Source of the DNA: Fremontodendron californicum
Taxonomy: Eukaryota; Streptophyta; Magnoliopsida; Malvales; Malvaceae
NCBI GenBank assembly: GCA_030761205.1
Contig: JAULJL010000011.1
Span: forward strand, 17,846,501 to 17,910,500
Length of the DNA: 64,000 nt
Direction of reading: 5' to 3'
Shown: positions 23,901 to 35,511 of the stretch, piece after piece
Numbering within the stretch: the first letter of the stretch is position 1
Layout: each line of letters opens with the position of its first letter
The notes under the pieces: generated by a model
Told to the model about the DNA's origin: nothing
The model's input: only the letters and a program-made list of their open reading frames with translations
Database searches by the model: none
Position numbers and translations under genes: made by a program

Positions 23901-25452
23901 CTACCATCTTGCCGTCCTCCCTAACAAAGAAGGTGCTTCCAACATGTACTTGACTGGATCCAGCTTGGCAATCAACCACGTTGTGTGGTACAACATGTAC
24001 TGTCTGAGTCTTCGAGCAGTCCAAGCTAAGGCACAACAAAACTTTTCTATCGACGAATATTTCAACTCATAATCTGTGAACTTCTTGCTGAGGTAGTAAA
24101 CTGCCTGTTCTTTCTTTCCAGTCTCATCAAGCTGCCCCAAAACACAACCCATGGATCTCTCAAATACTGATAAATACAATATCATTGGTTTATCCGGAAC
24201 AGGTGGCATTAATACTGGTGGGTTAGATAGATAATGTTTAACCTTTTCAAATGCAATCTGACAACCTTCATCCCATTCTCCTGGATCACGTTTTTGAAGT
24301 AACTTAAATATTGGATCACACTTGTCAGTTAATTGAGAAATAAACAGAGCAATGTAATTCAATCTCCCCAAAAAGCCTCTTACTTCCTTTTGAGTACGAG
24401 GTGGTGGCAAATTCTGAATGGCCTTCACTTTATCCGGGTCAATATCAATTCCACTTTTGCTGATGACAAAACCCAACAATTTCCCCGAGGTGACTCCAAA
24501 AGTGCATTTTGCCGGATTTAGCTTGAGTCTAAACTTTCTTAATCGTTCGAAGAGCTTCTTAAGATTCGCAATATGCTCCTCTTCTCCTTGTGACTTTGCG
24601 ATCATATCATCAACATATACCTCAATTCCTTTATGCATCATATCATGAAACAAGGTCACCATGGCTCTTTGGTATGTTGCCCCAGCATTCTTCAACCCAA
24701 ATGGCATTACCTTGTAACAGACGGTTCCCCACATTGTAACAAATGTGGTTTTCTCCATATCTTCCGGTGCCATCTTGATCTGATTGTGTCCTGAGAATCC
24801 GTCCATGAAAGAAAATAAAGAACTCTTTGCTGTATTATCCACCAGAGTATCAATATAGGGCAAAGGGAAATTATCTTTAGGGCTGGCCTTGTTAAAATCT
24901 CGGTAATCAACGCACATCCGCACCTTGCCATCCTTCTTTGGTACTGGAATGATGTTTGCCACCCATTATGGATATTTTGCCACCTCTAAGAACCCAGCAT
25001 CAAATTGCTTCTTCACCTCTTCTTTTATCTTTAACAACATGTCTGGCCTCATTCTTCTCAACTTTTGCTGAATTGGCTTGCATTCTGGCCTTAAAGGGAG
25101 CTTATGAACCACAATATCCGAATCCAACCCTGGCATGTCTTGGTAAGACCATGCAAATACATCCACATACTCCTGGAGCAAAGCTATCAATTCACCCTTT
25201 ATTGATGATGACAATGAAGTTTCAATTTTGACTTCCTTTATCTCTTCACCATCTCCCAGATTTATCGTTTCCAATAATTCCTTATAAGGAAGTACTTGTT
25301 TCTCCTCTTGTTCTATTTTTCTTAATAGATTCGGAGGTAGGCCATAATCCTCAGTATCTTCGTTAGCCTCAAAATCACCCGTGCAAATGGGTCTTTCAAA
25401 ATCAATTTCAGAATTGCTGACAGGAAGGTCCTCATATTCCGCATCCGCACAC
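23901..25452 (-). pseudogene. Ty3/gypsy reverse transcriptase + RNase H (one internal stop)
   Basis: The minus-strand exon starts after the splice acceptor at 25453-25454 and encodes an acidic linker, then RT. One TAA near 24964 interrupts the conserved block between KYP and WVANIIPVPKKDG. Beyond it the frame is open for 353 residues. Relative to the Met at 24962, the catalytic Asp lies in SFMDGFSG (D54) and the active-site box is YVDD at 116-119. PFGLKNAGATYQR and the RNase H block (LYLSVFERSMGCVLGQ, YYLSKKFTDYE) follow. The original codon at the stop was probably Gln or Glu. Confidence 0.92.
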
Positions 25453-25669
25453 CTGTAAATAGGTGGAGAAGAAACAATATAGGAAAATATATATAATGAA
25501 AACAAAATAAATAAAAATGAAAGAATATGGACACATTAATATGGATAAAATGCATTGTGCTTGTTATTTATTAAATGAAAATGTTTAAACAAAAAGCCCA
25601 TTACAGAAAAAAAAAACTCTTAATATCTCTGGGTAAAGATAATTAAGAATGCTTTTTTAAAAGTATTAC
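25453..25669 (-). other. Intron between PR and RT of the Ogre-type element
   Basis: On the minus strand the PR frame reaches CCAAC followed by GTAATACTTTT (donor GT at 25669-25668). A T-rich tract ends CTATTTACAG (acceptor AG at 25454-25453). Removing these 217 bases joins the PR and RT frames in phase, eliminating the TAA that otherwise ends PR. Ogre elements are known to carry an intron at this point. Splicing here is inferred, not observed. Confidence 0.75.
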
Positions 25670-26913
25670 GTTGGAATAGACTTAAAAACTATGGCCAACT
25701 CAGTCGCACTCCAATTGGTTAGTCTATATCCTTGTGGACAAGGTCGCACCATCCAGTTCGCACTGCTACTTTCCATCCCTTCTTTCTTGGTCATGCAAAT
25801 CACCATATCTTGAAACTGCCCCCCTTTATTCACATGGAATTTTTCAAAAGCTTTCTCGATCATTACAAGCACATCCTCTGAATTCTTTTCCCCGAATAAA
25901 AAACCAGCAGAGCGGAAGCTATGACGGATTGGTGGAAAAGTCATGGGTTCCCATTCAATATCCATACCCGTGAGATGGGCCATTCTTCTTTGTCTATTCC
26001 TTTCAACCTGTTTCCTCTTCTCATGGGCCTTCGGAAGATATTCTAAGCCAAATCGGTCTTTCTTTCCCACTGCTTTCATTGCTCGGGCCATCCCTTGAAG
26101 ATATTTCCCCAAACCTTTTCCAGCCCTGCAGCCTTTTCCCACCGTGGTTCTTACTCCCAGTCTTGTGTTCTTAGACAACCTTGGTTTTGGAATTTTCCGT
26201 CCTTCAGCGACGAAAACTGCATTTACGAATTCCAAAGACCGAAAAAAACATTCTACGACATCTTCATTGGGCTCGACATAAGGAGATTCAGTAGATGCGG
26301 AGGCTATTATGTCTTCTTCTCCTGATACAGTGATCAAACGGCCTTCCACCACAAATTTTAGCTTTTGGTGGAGAGACGAGGGTACAGCCCCAGTTGAATG
26401 TATCCATGGCCTTCCTAACAAACAATTATAAGATGGATTAATATCCATGACCTGGAAGTTCACCGTATAAGTGCATGGGCCAATCTCCAGAGGAACTTCA
26501 ATGGTTCCCATAACCTCTCTCCTTATTCCATCGAAAGCCCTGACCACTGTGCAACTCGGTATCATATAAGATATATCCACTGGCAACTTGGATAGAATTG
26601 CTAAGGGCATCACATTTAATAAAGAACCATTGTCCAAAAGGACCCTTGGTAATATATGCCCCTTACAAGTGGTAGTTATACGGAGAGCTTTCGTTGACCC
26701 AATACCATTGGGTGGTATCTCCTCATAACTGAAAAATATATGGTTATCCGCTGCAATGTTTGCCACTAGCCTGTCCAACTTTTCTACTGATATATTATTA
26801 GCCACAAATGCCTGATTCAATACTCTTAACAGGACATTTCTGTGTGGCTCTGAATTCAAAAGCAAAGATAAGATTGAAATTCTAGCTGGTTGACGTTGCA
26901 GTTGTTCAACCAC
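25670..26913 (-). CDS. Ogre-type protease with G-patch domain (part of gag-pro)
   Basis: The minus-strand frame is open for 415 residues from the first Met. The retropepsin core is VLLDNGSLLNVMP with D94, where the common Asp-Ser/Thr-Gly is Asp-Asn-Gly, and the second signature CLLGRPW is at 164-170. Residues about 258-294 form a glycine-rich G-patch (VGKGCRAGKGLGKYLQG...RFGLEY), a nucleic-acid-binding module also known after some retroviral proteases. It belongs to the gag-pro polyprotein of the Ogre element and is separated from gag by a stop near 26940. The end of the frame coincides with a splice donor, so the annotated stop may be intronic. Activity is doubtful given the Asn in the active-site triplet. 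Confidence 0.8.
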
Positions 26914-26946
26914 GCTATATTCACTGTGCTTTATGAATTTTAGGAA

Positions 26947-29427
26947 CTAGCAGGCTTCCTTCTCACATATCGATTCTTTTATTCTGTTAACCAGGGCTGA
27001 TCCCCTCTCTGTTTCTTTTGGCAAATCCATCTCAATATGGATTGACTCGACTACTTTCTTCCCTTTGTCTACTTCTCTGTCTTTCCCTGTTAACCCTTGT
27101 TCAGCAGCCTCAGAAGCATAAAACCTTTCACTTCGGGTTAAATTCCCCATGCCTGTGATGTCTTGCTGACTCGAAGACCCAGGCATAACCATGCTGCAGT
27201 CATATTTCCTTGGTACAGCCTTGTTTTCCTTGTATGAAAAGGAAACAGGTAAATCAATGATTAATTTGGGTGCATTGTCCTCAATGACTGGCATAACTTT
27301 CCCCTCTGATTCATCATAATAGATGATCAGGGATCTTCCTATCCCGTAGCCACCTGCATTTTCAATGACTTCTATTTCCTCCTCTGTCTTCTCGTAGAAT
27401 TGGGGTTCCCCATTATCCATCATTTTTTTGGACTTTAACCAGGAAATCTCCTCAGTCCTGTATGTCATAGCCTCCACACTTATGGAACGTGCACCAATTA
27501 TGCACTATTTTTGCAACCATTTTCAGACTGTCTGCATCCCTCACCATTCCTGCCTTGACCATCTCAAACCATACTGTCAACATCGGAGTCTTGACTTCCT
27601 TGATATCCCTTTTTAATCTTCTGACTTCCCCGATCAATATTGCATTTACCAGATTCCCAGCATGATCGGGCAATGGGTTTCCTGCTACGTTGGGCCCATT
27701 TTTTGACCCAAACTTCACAACTCCAGCATTGATCAAGCTTTGAACTTTCTTTTTAAAGGCCAGGCAATCTTCGATCGAATGTCCTTGAATTCCCGCGTGG
27801 TATGCACAGTTAGTGTTTGCATTGTACCACCTTGGATATGGAGGTGTCAGAGGTTTGAGGTACACGGGTGCAACAAGTTGACCCTGCAATAGTTTCGGAT
27901 ATAGCTCACCGTAGGTGGTAGGAATCGGATAAAATTGGGTTTTTTGATCGTTCCTTGGTGAACATTGGTCATTGCGCGCAGGCCCTTGAGTGTTTGGGAC
28001 AGTATTTCGATGAAGGGTTATTTGTGGGGATATACCAGTTGGGAATGGCTGTTGTGGTATATTGGTGTAGGGGAATAGATTTTGGGTAAGGTGGTTTACA
28101 TTGGGGTAGTAAGGATTATACCCCGGGTAAGGTGTATAAGGTGTCGGAGGTGTATAGGGTATGGTAGGAGTATAGGGCCTTGGAGGTGTGTATGGTGTAG
28201 GAGGTGTATAGGGGTATTGGCCGAAACTTACTGCATGTGTCTCTTCCTTATTCTTTGCAGGAAAAACTCTTTTCGGGGTAGCAGATTCACCCCCTTCCAT
28301 CTTCCTATTTTTAATTGCGGACTCTATCATTTCCCTAGATATCACCATATCTGCAAAGTCCTTGGTGGCGCTTCCCACCAATTTGTCATAATATGGTGCT
28401 TTCAAGGTGTTGATGAAAAGCACTGTGGTTCTTTGCTAGTTAAAGGGGGTTGCACTTGTGTGGCCAGATCCCTCCACCTATGCGAGTACTCTTTGAAGCT
28501 CTCATTGGACCTCTTTTCCATATTTTATAGCGACAGCCTATCAGGTACCATGTCAGACACATGCTTATAATATTCCATGAAAGCCCTGGCTAAATCCGTC
28601 CATGAACTAATCTTGGTACGACTCAGCTGATTGTACCATCGGGTTGCCGACCCTGTCAAGCTATCTTGGAAACAATGAATAAGCAATTTCTCATTATCCT
28701 CATATCCCGTCATCCTTCTACAATACATGGTCAGATGAGCTGATGAGTTGGTGGTCCCATTATACTTTTCAAAGTCTAGTACTTTGAACTTCGGGGGAAT
28801 TACTAGATCGTGTACTAAGCTCATTTCTTTGGCATCCAGACTGCCAAATAACTCTGTCCCTTCAACTGCCCTTAACCTTTCCTCCAGCAGCTGATATTTC
28901 TTTTGGGATTCAACAGTTTCAACCCTCTTCAGTTCGATCATTTTTGCCCTTTCTTTTTCATCCATTTCTTCAAAGTCTGGAACTTCGACATCAATTGGAT
29001 CAACTCCGATATTACCCCTTTTAGGACCGAAATTTTGTGCTTCGGCTGCTGGTTGGATGTAGATATAGGATGCTGGCCCAGTTGGAAGTTCATTTCCCAC
29101 AGGTTGGGATGTCTGACCATTCCTTTGTACCACTTCTGGTCGGTCTTCCTGATTCACTACCCCTATTCCGGTTACAGAATTTTCTCTTGGCCATTTTTGT
29201 CTCATCATGGTACTCATCATCTCCATGAGTTTTGTCATCTGTTTTCGTGTCTCCTCGTGAGACTTAGTTAACTGTTCCTGCAGTTCTTTCTGAATTCTTT
29301 TCATCCTTTCAATTCTGGCAAGCTGATCATTCACCATAGCTCTTGCCTGAGATCGAGTATTGCAAGGGTGTCGAAAGTCTGGTTCTTTCTGAGTGCGACC
29401 AATTGTACCTTTAGTTTTAAAAACCAT
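26947..29427 (-). pseudogene. Ogre-type gag, broken into three frames
   Basis: Minus-strand frames 29427-28525, 28423-27452 and 27477-26947. The first has a coiled-coil stretch (RIERMKRIQKELQEQL) and the capsid-like Retrotrans_gag block (HCFQDSLTGSATRWYNQL...WTDLARAFMEYY). The second has a proline-rich tract of PYTPP-type repeats (about residues 71-105) and the knuckle-like CAYHAGIQGHSIEDC, a CCHC-like variant typical of this lineage. The third is the acidic gag-PR linker. Frame breaks lie at about 28425-28530 and 27455-27475. Gag would package the element RNA. Confidence 0.85.
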
Positions 29428-29902
29428 GGATTAGAAATTATTGACACATTTCTTATTTTATTTTATAAAAATAAATGAATGAATGAATAAATGTTAATGA
29501 ATGAACAACTAAGTAAATGACTAAGTGTATGAACTTAAATGACTGATTATAAAAAATAAATAATGGACAAATAAATAAATGACTAAGTGTATGAACAATT
29601 TATAAAGAATAAATGAATGAATGATATGAACAAATAAAATGAAATATATAAAAGAAAGAACAAATGGATGATTAATGCATTTAAAAGTATTGGCCCCGGG
29701 ATAATTCCAACCAAACGGTCTTTCATTGATTTCCTGTAACTAAATACATCAAAGGAAAGATCCCTGCTTAAGACAATATGATAATCTGTCTCTCCTAAAA
29801 AAACTATTACAAGATACTGGTCCTATAATAACTCCCTTGGATCCTAGACCTTTTTCACTGTCCTCTTTTGACTGTCTTGCTCTTCCATCTGATCCCTACT
29901 TG
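29428..29902 (-). other. ORF1-gag spacer, no gene seen
   Basis: AT-rich, with many AAATGAATGAATGAAT-like short repeats (29470-29660) and a T-rich tract on the minus strand. In an element of this type it separates ORF1 from gag and might hold splice signals, but I cannot assign any. Confidence 0.5.
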
Positions 29903-31664
29903 TTAACGACCCTTTGACGTGTCAGCAGAAGCCTCACCGTGTAAGCTTTCCTTAGCTTGTTTCTCCAGTTGATTTGCTCGGGCTTCCTCATGCTTTGCTT
30001 TTTCTGCCCAATAGTTCTTCTCCTTCTTGAGGTTTCTGACTTCTTTTTCCCATTCCCCAAAAGTCTTGAGAGTCCCCTCGAATTTGAGCTCGAAACGGTA
30101 CCTCTTGTTCTCCAAGTGTAATTCTTGAAGATCGCTTTGAATAGTGTCCCGCTCTCTCTTGATCTTTTCCTTTTCTCTTTCTTAGGCTGATTCCCTATTT
30201 TTCATATCCTTAAGTTCTTCTTGCAATTTGGCAATTTCCTTGCTCATTTGGGCCTTTTCCTTTTCAAATTCTGCCCTTAGGATTTCTAACTCCGATGGCG
30301 CTTCCTTGGGCGGCGAACTCAAATGCTGAACTTCTTCCTCATCTGATGTCAACAACCTATCATTAACCCTCGATTCCCTCCATGTCAGGTAATTAAGTGT
30401 GACGATGTCGGCATATCTAGCTACCTCCACTCGATGAGTGTCCTTCCATGCCACCACAATCTCACGTACCTTTCCCGAATATCCATCTTCTCCGTAAGCA
30501 AATTTCAAATTACTAAGGTCATGGGTCATTGGAGTAAACTGACGGGATTCTGATTGCCTCAGTACTAGCAGTGGTGCATAGCTCACTCCTCCCCATACTC
30601 CCAATAATGGAACAAAAGCTTTATCTCCGCATTTGTACAACGTCAGCATAGGAGCTATCCATGGAGCTCTCTAAACTATCATTTCAGCCCTGATATTTCG
30701 GAATATGTTGATCCATTGTTCCTCAGTCCTAGCCAATCCCTCTTAAGAAATTCACCAATTGGTGCAAAAGATTTCCAGTATGAGCGAAGAGGGAAATTCT
30801 CCTGTTTATAAAAATGGCTCTGAACCCATATGTAGAGGAGCTGTATACAACCCAGAAAATGCCTTTTTCCTTCTCGTCTACAGAAATTCAGGGATCGGAT
30901 TGTTTCTGCTATAATTGTCGGGGCTGGGTTTATCCTTTGCTCAAGCCTCTCGAAGACATCAAATATCGCCACATCCACATGCCCTAATCTTTGGGAAGAT
31001 AACTAAACCATAGATAGCCAAAGCAAAAATATTCCTAACTGTCTCCTTATTAGAATGGCTATGGATTTAGGTCCGTAAAATGTCCCATGATATACAGTAG
31101 CCTAACCCTTTTCGGACAACATGGCTTTCGACCCAATTTCTTTCCACTCCCAGAATTTTAGACACCTTTTTCTTGAAACCCGGCGTCTTTGTATCCTTCA
31201 AATAAATACGGTCTAGAATAACATTCTCAATATGCAGCAAGGTCGAATATTCCTCTATGGTTGGAGTCATATCCTCTCGGTTGAAGGTAAAACACCGATA
31301 AGCGGGATTCCAGAATTGCACCATAGCCCGGATTACCTCACCACTGACCTTAACCTGAGCTAACAGTGCTATGTCCCCATAAATCTGAGTGAAGGCTTCT
31401 TTTTCTGATATGTTCCACTGATTTCATATATCTATCAATTCCCGGAGATCATTTTGCTTGATAGTAAGATCAACCTCGGCTGGCAGTGCTGACACATATC
31501 CCATCTTCAAAATCCTGTTGACCTTTGTCGGACTGTTTCCTAACCTCTAAATGCTTCTCGACCACTGAGACACTCTGACCCTCCATGAAAGCTCTTTTGG
31601 TTGAATAATAAGGATGCCAACAAAATTTCGGCATTATAACACCCCTGGGATGAAATATCAACAC
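29903..31664 (-). pseudogene. Ogre ORF1 (DUF7745-like / plant-mobile-domain-like) with coiled-coil tail, broken
   Basis: Five minus-strand pieces: 31664-31470, 31324-31067, 30978-30679, 30649-30182 and 30115-29903. The second reads WNPAYRCFTFNREDMTPTIE, the signature of a family widespread in plant genomes and in the extra upstream ORF of Ogre elements. The third and fourth continue the globular domain (IFDVFERLEQRINPAPTI, VPLLGVWGGVSYAPLLVLRQ). Then comes a highly charged coiled coil (LEILRAEFEKEKAQMSKEI... and ELKFEGTLKTFGEWEKEV). The function of ORF1 is not known. The family name is from memory of domain signatures and should be checked by profile search; position upstream of gag supports it. 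Confidence 0.7.
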
Positions 31665-32499
31665 TTATTACGGGCATTGTGATGTACGTTCATCATTGTC
31701 TGAAAAAATAAACTTATTCGGAAAATAGAATAGAAGGTAAAATGACTGGAAATATTCCTCCATGTGTTCTTAACTTCGGGATATCTAATTGGAAATCTGA
31801 CATGGCTTCGCCTAGGTTTACTATATGATGGTGAATTAGTTCTAAAAGCCTTGAATTGTTCCTTACTGTCACCGGTGAAGGCTAGTAAGGCACCCCGATA
31901 AAAGTGGGTTCAATTCGTTAGAGTTTATTTCCCTAGCCCATGCTGATTGTTAATCACGAAGGCTTAGTTGCTTTGCTCCCACCTAAAAGGACGGAACCCG
32001 AGTATAGGATTCATGATATGCAAATGAACGTGTAGTGTGTGAGGAGAAATAACAAACCTTTCACCACCTATTCTACATCCCTTATTCTAAATGCCCCAAC
32101 AAGATTAAACAACATAAATCATCAAATAATCAATAAATGAATATATGCAACAAAATAACCAGAGAACAATTATAATATGTATGCACATGAATATGGACAT
32201 ATTTAAAAATATTTTATTATTTTTGAAATTATCCTTATTTTTTTTAAATAAAATATGGGAATTAAAATTAAATACCAATTAAACCAACAAAACCGAGACT
32301 TTGATAACACACGACTAATTTTAGGCATGACTCTCTAATATTCCCTAGTGGAGTCCACAAGCTGTCGCAACCTAAAAAAATAACAAGTCTCATCGCAAGA
32401 CTTTATTATTCGTTAAGCGTGACATTAAAAAACCGAGGAAAAGTCGACTTAATTCCTCTAGAAAAATGAAGGTTTTGAAAATGACCTTGAAAAAGATAT
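31665..32499 (-). other. 5' leader of the Ogre-type element
   Basis: Sequence between the primer binding site and ORF1; no supportable frame. On the + strand a segment at 31930-32110 is relatively GC-rich; the rest is AT-rich. Confidence 0.5.
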
Positions 32500-32512
32500 G
32501 GAGTCGCCACCA
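32500..32512 (-). other. Primer binding site, tRNA-Arg type
   Basis: Minus-strand TGGTGGCGACTCC, about 17-20 bases after a TG...CA-type LTR end (GGCCGATCACA). The TGGCGACTCC core is the tRNA-Arg-complementary site reported for Ogre elements. Confidence 0.75.
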
Positions 32513-32528
32513 ACCGTTTTTAGCTAGG

Positions 32529-33724
32529 TGTGATCGGCCACCTATTAAAACCGGTTTTATAAAATATTTTAAAAATTAATTAAAACATTTTTAAAACCAA
32601 TTTCAAGTCTGCGTTTTAAACCAGAGAAATCAAAGAAACGGGTTCGGGACTCGGTTACATGCGGGGAAGGATTAGCACCCCCACAATGGCCGTATAAAAT
32701 GGTACCTTATTAATCGTGTGTTATCTCAAGTCTCGATAAAAAATCGGTTTTAAATTTAGTATTTCAAGTTAATTCCCAATTTAAAGAAAAATAATTCCAT
32801 TTTTAATTGAAAATGATCTAAAATTTATAAATTCAAAATTTTCCTATATCCTCCAACAAACGTGGCAAAATATAGAAATTTTTATTAATTTTGGAAAACT
32901 TTCCGAATCATTCTCTTTTTAAAGAAGATATTCCGTTATTAATGATTGATGATATCCTCCCCAGCAAACCCGGCAGAGAACTCATGAATTATTTTAACTC
33001 AGGAATATCTTTATTTTATTGAAAATCATTGCCTTTTTGAAAGCATTTTAAAAGATATGAATATGTATATGCACGACATAAATAAAATGACATAGCAAAA
33101 TCTAAATAACATAATGCACCCTAAATGAAATGATATGATTTAAATGTCTTAGCATATTCTAAATGAAATGAAATATCCTAAGTTATATGACATATTCTAA
33201 ATGAAATGAAATGACCTAGGTAACATAATATATTCTATATGAAATGTAATATCCTAAGTCATATGATTATTCTAAATGAAATAAAATATCCTAAATGACA
33301 TAATATATATCCTAAATGAAATGAAATGACCTAGGTAACATAATATATTCTACATGAAATGACCTAGTAACATAATATATTCTATATGAGATGAAATAAT
33401 TTAAATGACATGGCAAATATTAATGATATGGCATATAATTTAAATGACATGACAAATATTAATGATATGGCATATAATTTAAATGACATGGAATATAAAA
33501 TAATGCTATCATATAATATGCATGAAAATAAAAATAAAAATAAAAATAAAAATAATAATGCATGAACATAGTATATGCTAAAGAATATAAAAATAACATA
33601 ACTAAATAAAAAGCATAGGATATCATGAAATATTCAAAATCATATAATAAACAATATAACATAATCATAACAATATCATAGAAATTATCATAGCAAAAAT
33701 CACATATTAAATCATGAATTATTA
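32529..33724 (-). repeat. 3' part of the 5' LTR of the Ogre-type element
   Basis: On the minus strand it ends GGCCGATCACA just before the primer-site spacer. 33090-33480 is a degenerate array of units like TCCTAAATGAAATGAAAT and AAATGACATGGCAAATATTA. (TAAAAA)n lies at 33524-33557. The outer end is lost at about 33725, where chromovirus-type sequence begins. The TGTAGACACC start of this LTR is absent. Confidence 0.7.
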
Positions 33725-34599
33725 CATTAATCTCGCGACTATGTGAAATATGGAGTTTTTTGGTTATTGTACGTGATTGAGACATATTGCCCTAGTACTG
33801 GTTATTTAATATTTGGATTGTATTCAAAATGTTTAATGGTATTACGGGCTATGCCCGGGACGTATGTTGATATCGCAAACTGTATGCAAATTTATACAGA
33901 TACTATAGACTTTGTCTAAAATTGTATAGTATACGGGACTGGGTGCAGGGCATACTTGAGTATAATTTGATGATAGTGTTGATCTGAAGTTACATCTATT
34001 GATATGGTATAAATGAATGGTTTATTGAACGAATATAGTGAACATATGAGACACAATGTTATTTATTAAGCATGTATAGTTGAAAGAATGAGTCAGAGCT
34101 GTGCAGCGGAAGTGTAGTGTGAAAAAAAAAATTGATTGAAACAGGATTGCTTTTGGAAATATTAAAAGACTATGAGTGTATTATTTTTCTATCATTGCAT
34201 AAAGCCAATATTATGGCAATGTTTTAAAATATTACTGATAGTTAATAATAAGGGAAACCCCCCATTTATATAATCGATTAGTAGTCCTCGAGATAGAAGG
34301 TGTTCGAGGTAAAATCCTCGAAATGGCACCCAATTTTTCTTATGTGTTGTACCTAGATAAAGTTATGATTTATCGTGAGTTCAAATAGTTATAATAGTGA
34401 CAGAGTATGGAACACATTGTTATGGAGAGGTGATTAAATGTTTACTGTGCTAGCAGGTTTAAGCTAAGCATCAGAAGCCAGTAGTAATGCTACAGAGTTT
34501 AATATACAATAATGAGATTCAAATAGGTTATAAAGTTGAATACATAATAATGGGATTGAGATAAAGTCATTATGGGGCCTAGATATAGGCTTGTCTAAG
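33725..34599 (+). other. Unassigned stretch, probably decayed chromovirus pol
   Basis: I recognise no clear motif. ATTGTACxTGATTGAGACAT occurs here (33768) and again at 34747, suggesting an internal partial duplication. It lies upstream of, and in the same orientation as, the decayed integrase that follows. Confidence 0.4.
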
Positions 34600-35497
34600 G
34601 TAGGCAAGGAATGTGATTTTATTTGACTGATTGTTGATAGACTGACTAAATTAGCACACTTGATTCTGGGTAAATTACGTATAACGTAAGTCAGGTGCTA
34701 GGCTCCATTTAGACCAGATTGGGTCTTTGTGAAGTTTTCGTTTTTATTGTACTTGATTGAGACATCAAGTTTACAGTTAAATTCTGGAGATCATTCCAGG
34801 TAGCTTCTAAAATACAGTTGCGATCTAGTACCGTATTTCATTTACGGACAGATGAACAGTCCTTGAGGACATGTTATGTGTTAATATACTAGATTCTGAG
34901 GAGAATCGGGATCGATACCTATCATTGATTGAGTTTGTATATATTAACAGTTTTCAGTACAGTATGCAAATGATACCATTTATGGTATTTCGATCTAGTT
35001 TCGGGCTTATCTTATTGATTATTTGGGATTTCGATCCGAGTTTATTTATTGTTGATCATTGCAAAACTAGGACCGAGACATTGTATGGCCGGATGTGCCA
35101 ATATCCTGTCAGTTAATTTAAGACAGGAGGATATCAGTTGTTCAGTTCAGATATGGTACGGTACGATACACCTAGAAAAAGGTGTAGTTAATCAAAGATA
35201 TATTAGTAATTGCTAGAGTAGGCAGAAGTCGTATGCCGATAGCATGTGACTAAGTATTCTTGAAAGTTTCACCTTTCAAGAGTGTTATGACCTTTGGCGG
35301 ATGGGCCAAGCTGAGTCCAAGGTATATCGGACCATTTCAGATATTGAATCACTTGAGATGAGTGGTGTACACTATGTGTTTCATTTACTAATGATGTGGA
35401 GATTCATGTCAGACGATTTTCATGTGATACAGCCAAAGATAGTACCTGTTCTTTTATATAAGTTGACTTTACGCAAAATTCGAGGACGGATTTCATT
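34600..35497 (+). pseudogene. Decayed chromovirus (Tekay/Del-like) integrase
   Basis: The frames are broken, but short conserved blocks remain in order: LIVDRLTKLAHLI near 34640-34670, the FHLRTDEQS block near 34835-34860 (normally FHPQTDGQS), the IEFVYINSFQYSMQM block near 34926-34970, and a C-terminal LSPRYIGPFQIL near 35310-35345. Polypurine tract and LTR follow directly. This copy is dead. Confidence 0.75.
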
Positions 35498-35510
35498 AAG
35501 GGGGGAAGAA
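35498..35510 (+). other. Polypurine tract (chromovirus)
   Basis: AAGGGGGGAAGAA precedes T and the LTR start TGTAAGACCCTCG. Confidence 0.85.
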
Positions 35511-35511
35511 T

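Larger units (their letters stand above)
14985..33724 (-). mobile_element. Tat/Ogre-type Ty3/gypsy element, degenerate, minus strand
   Basis: Minus-strand order: partial 5' LTR (33724-32529), tRNA-Arg-type primer site (32512-32500), leader, ORF1 (31664-29903), gag (29427-26947), PR with G-patch (26913-25670), intron (25669-25453), RT-RH (25452-23901), second RNase H (23894-23481), integrase (23429-22000), repeat-bearing 3' untranslated region (21999-19212), polypurine tract and 3' LTR (19196 on). An ORF before gag, a second RNase H between RH and INT, an intron between PR and RT, long LTRs and a tRNA-Arg primer site are all hallmarks of the Tat/Ogre lineage. At least seven in-frame stops or frame breaks make it non-coding now. 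Confidence 0.88.

Noticed and set aside
28082..28570. 162-codon + strand frame
   Set aside because: It is antisense to the Ogre-type gag, arising from the proline-rich repeat.
33459..33785. 108-codon Tyr/Phe-rich frame
   Set aside because: It arises from AT-rich simple repeats including (TAAAAA)n at the LTR edge.
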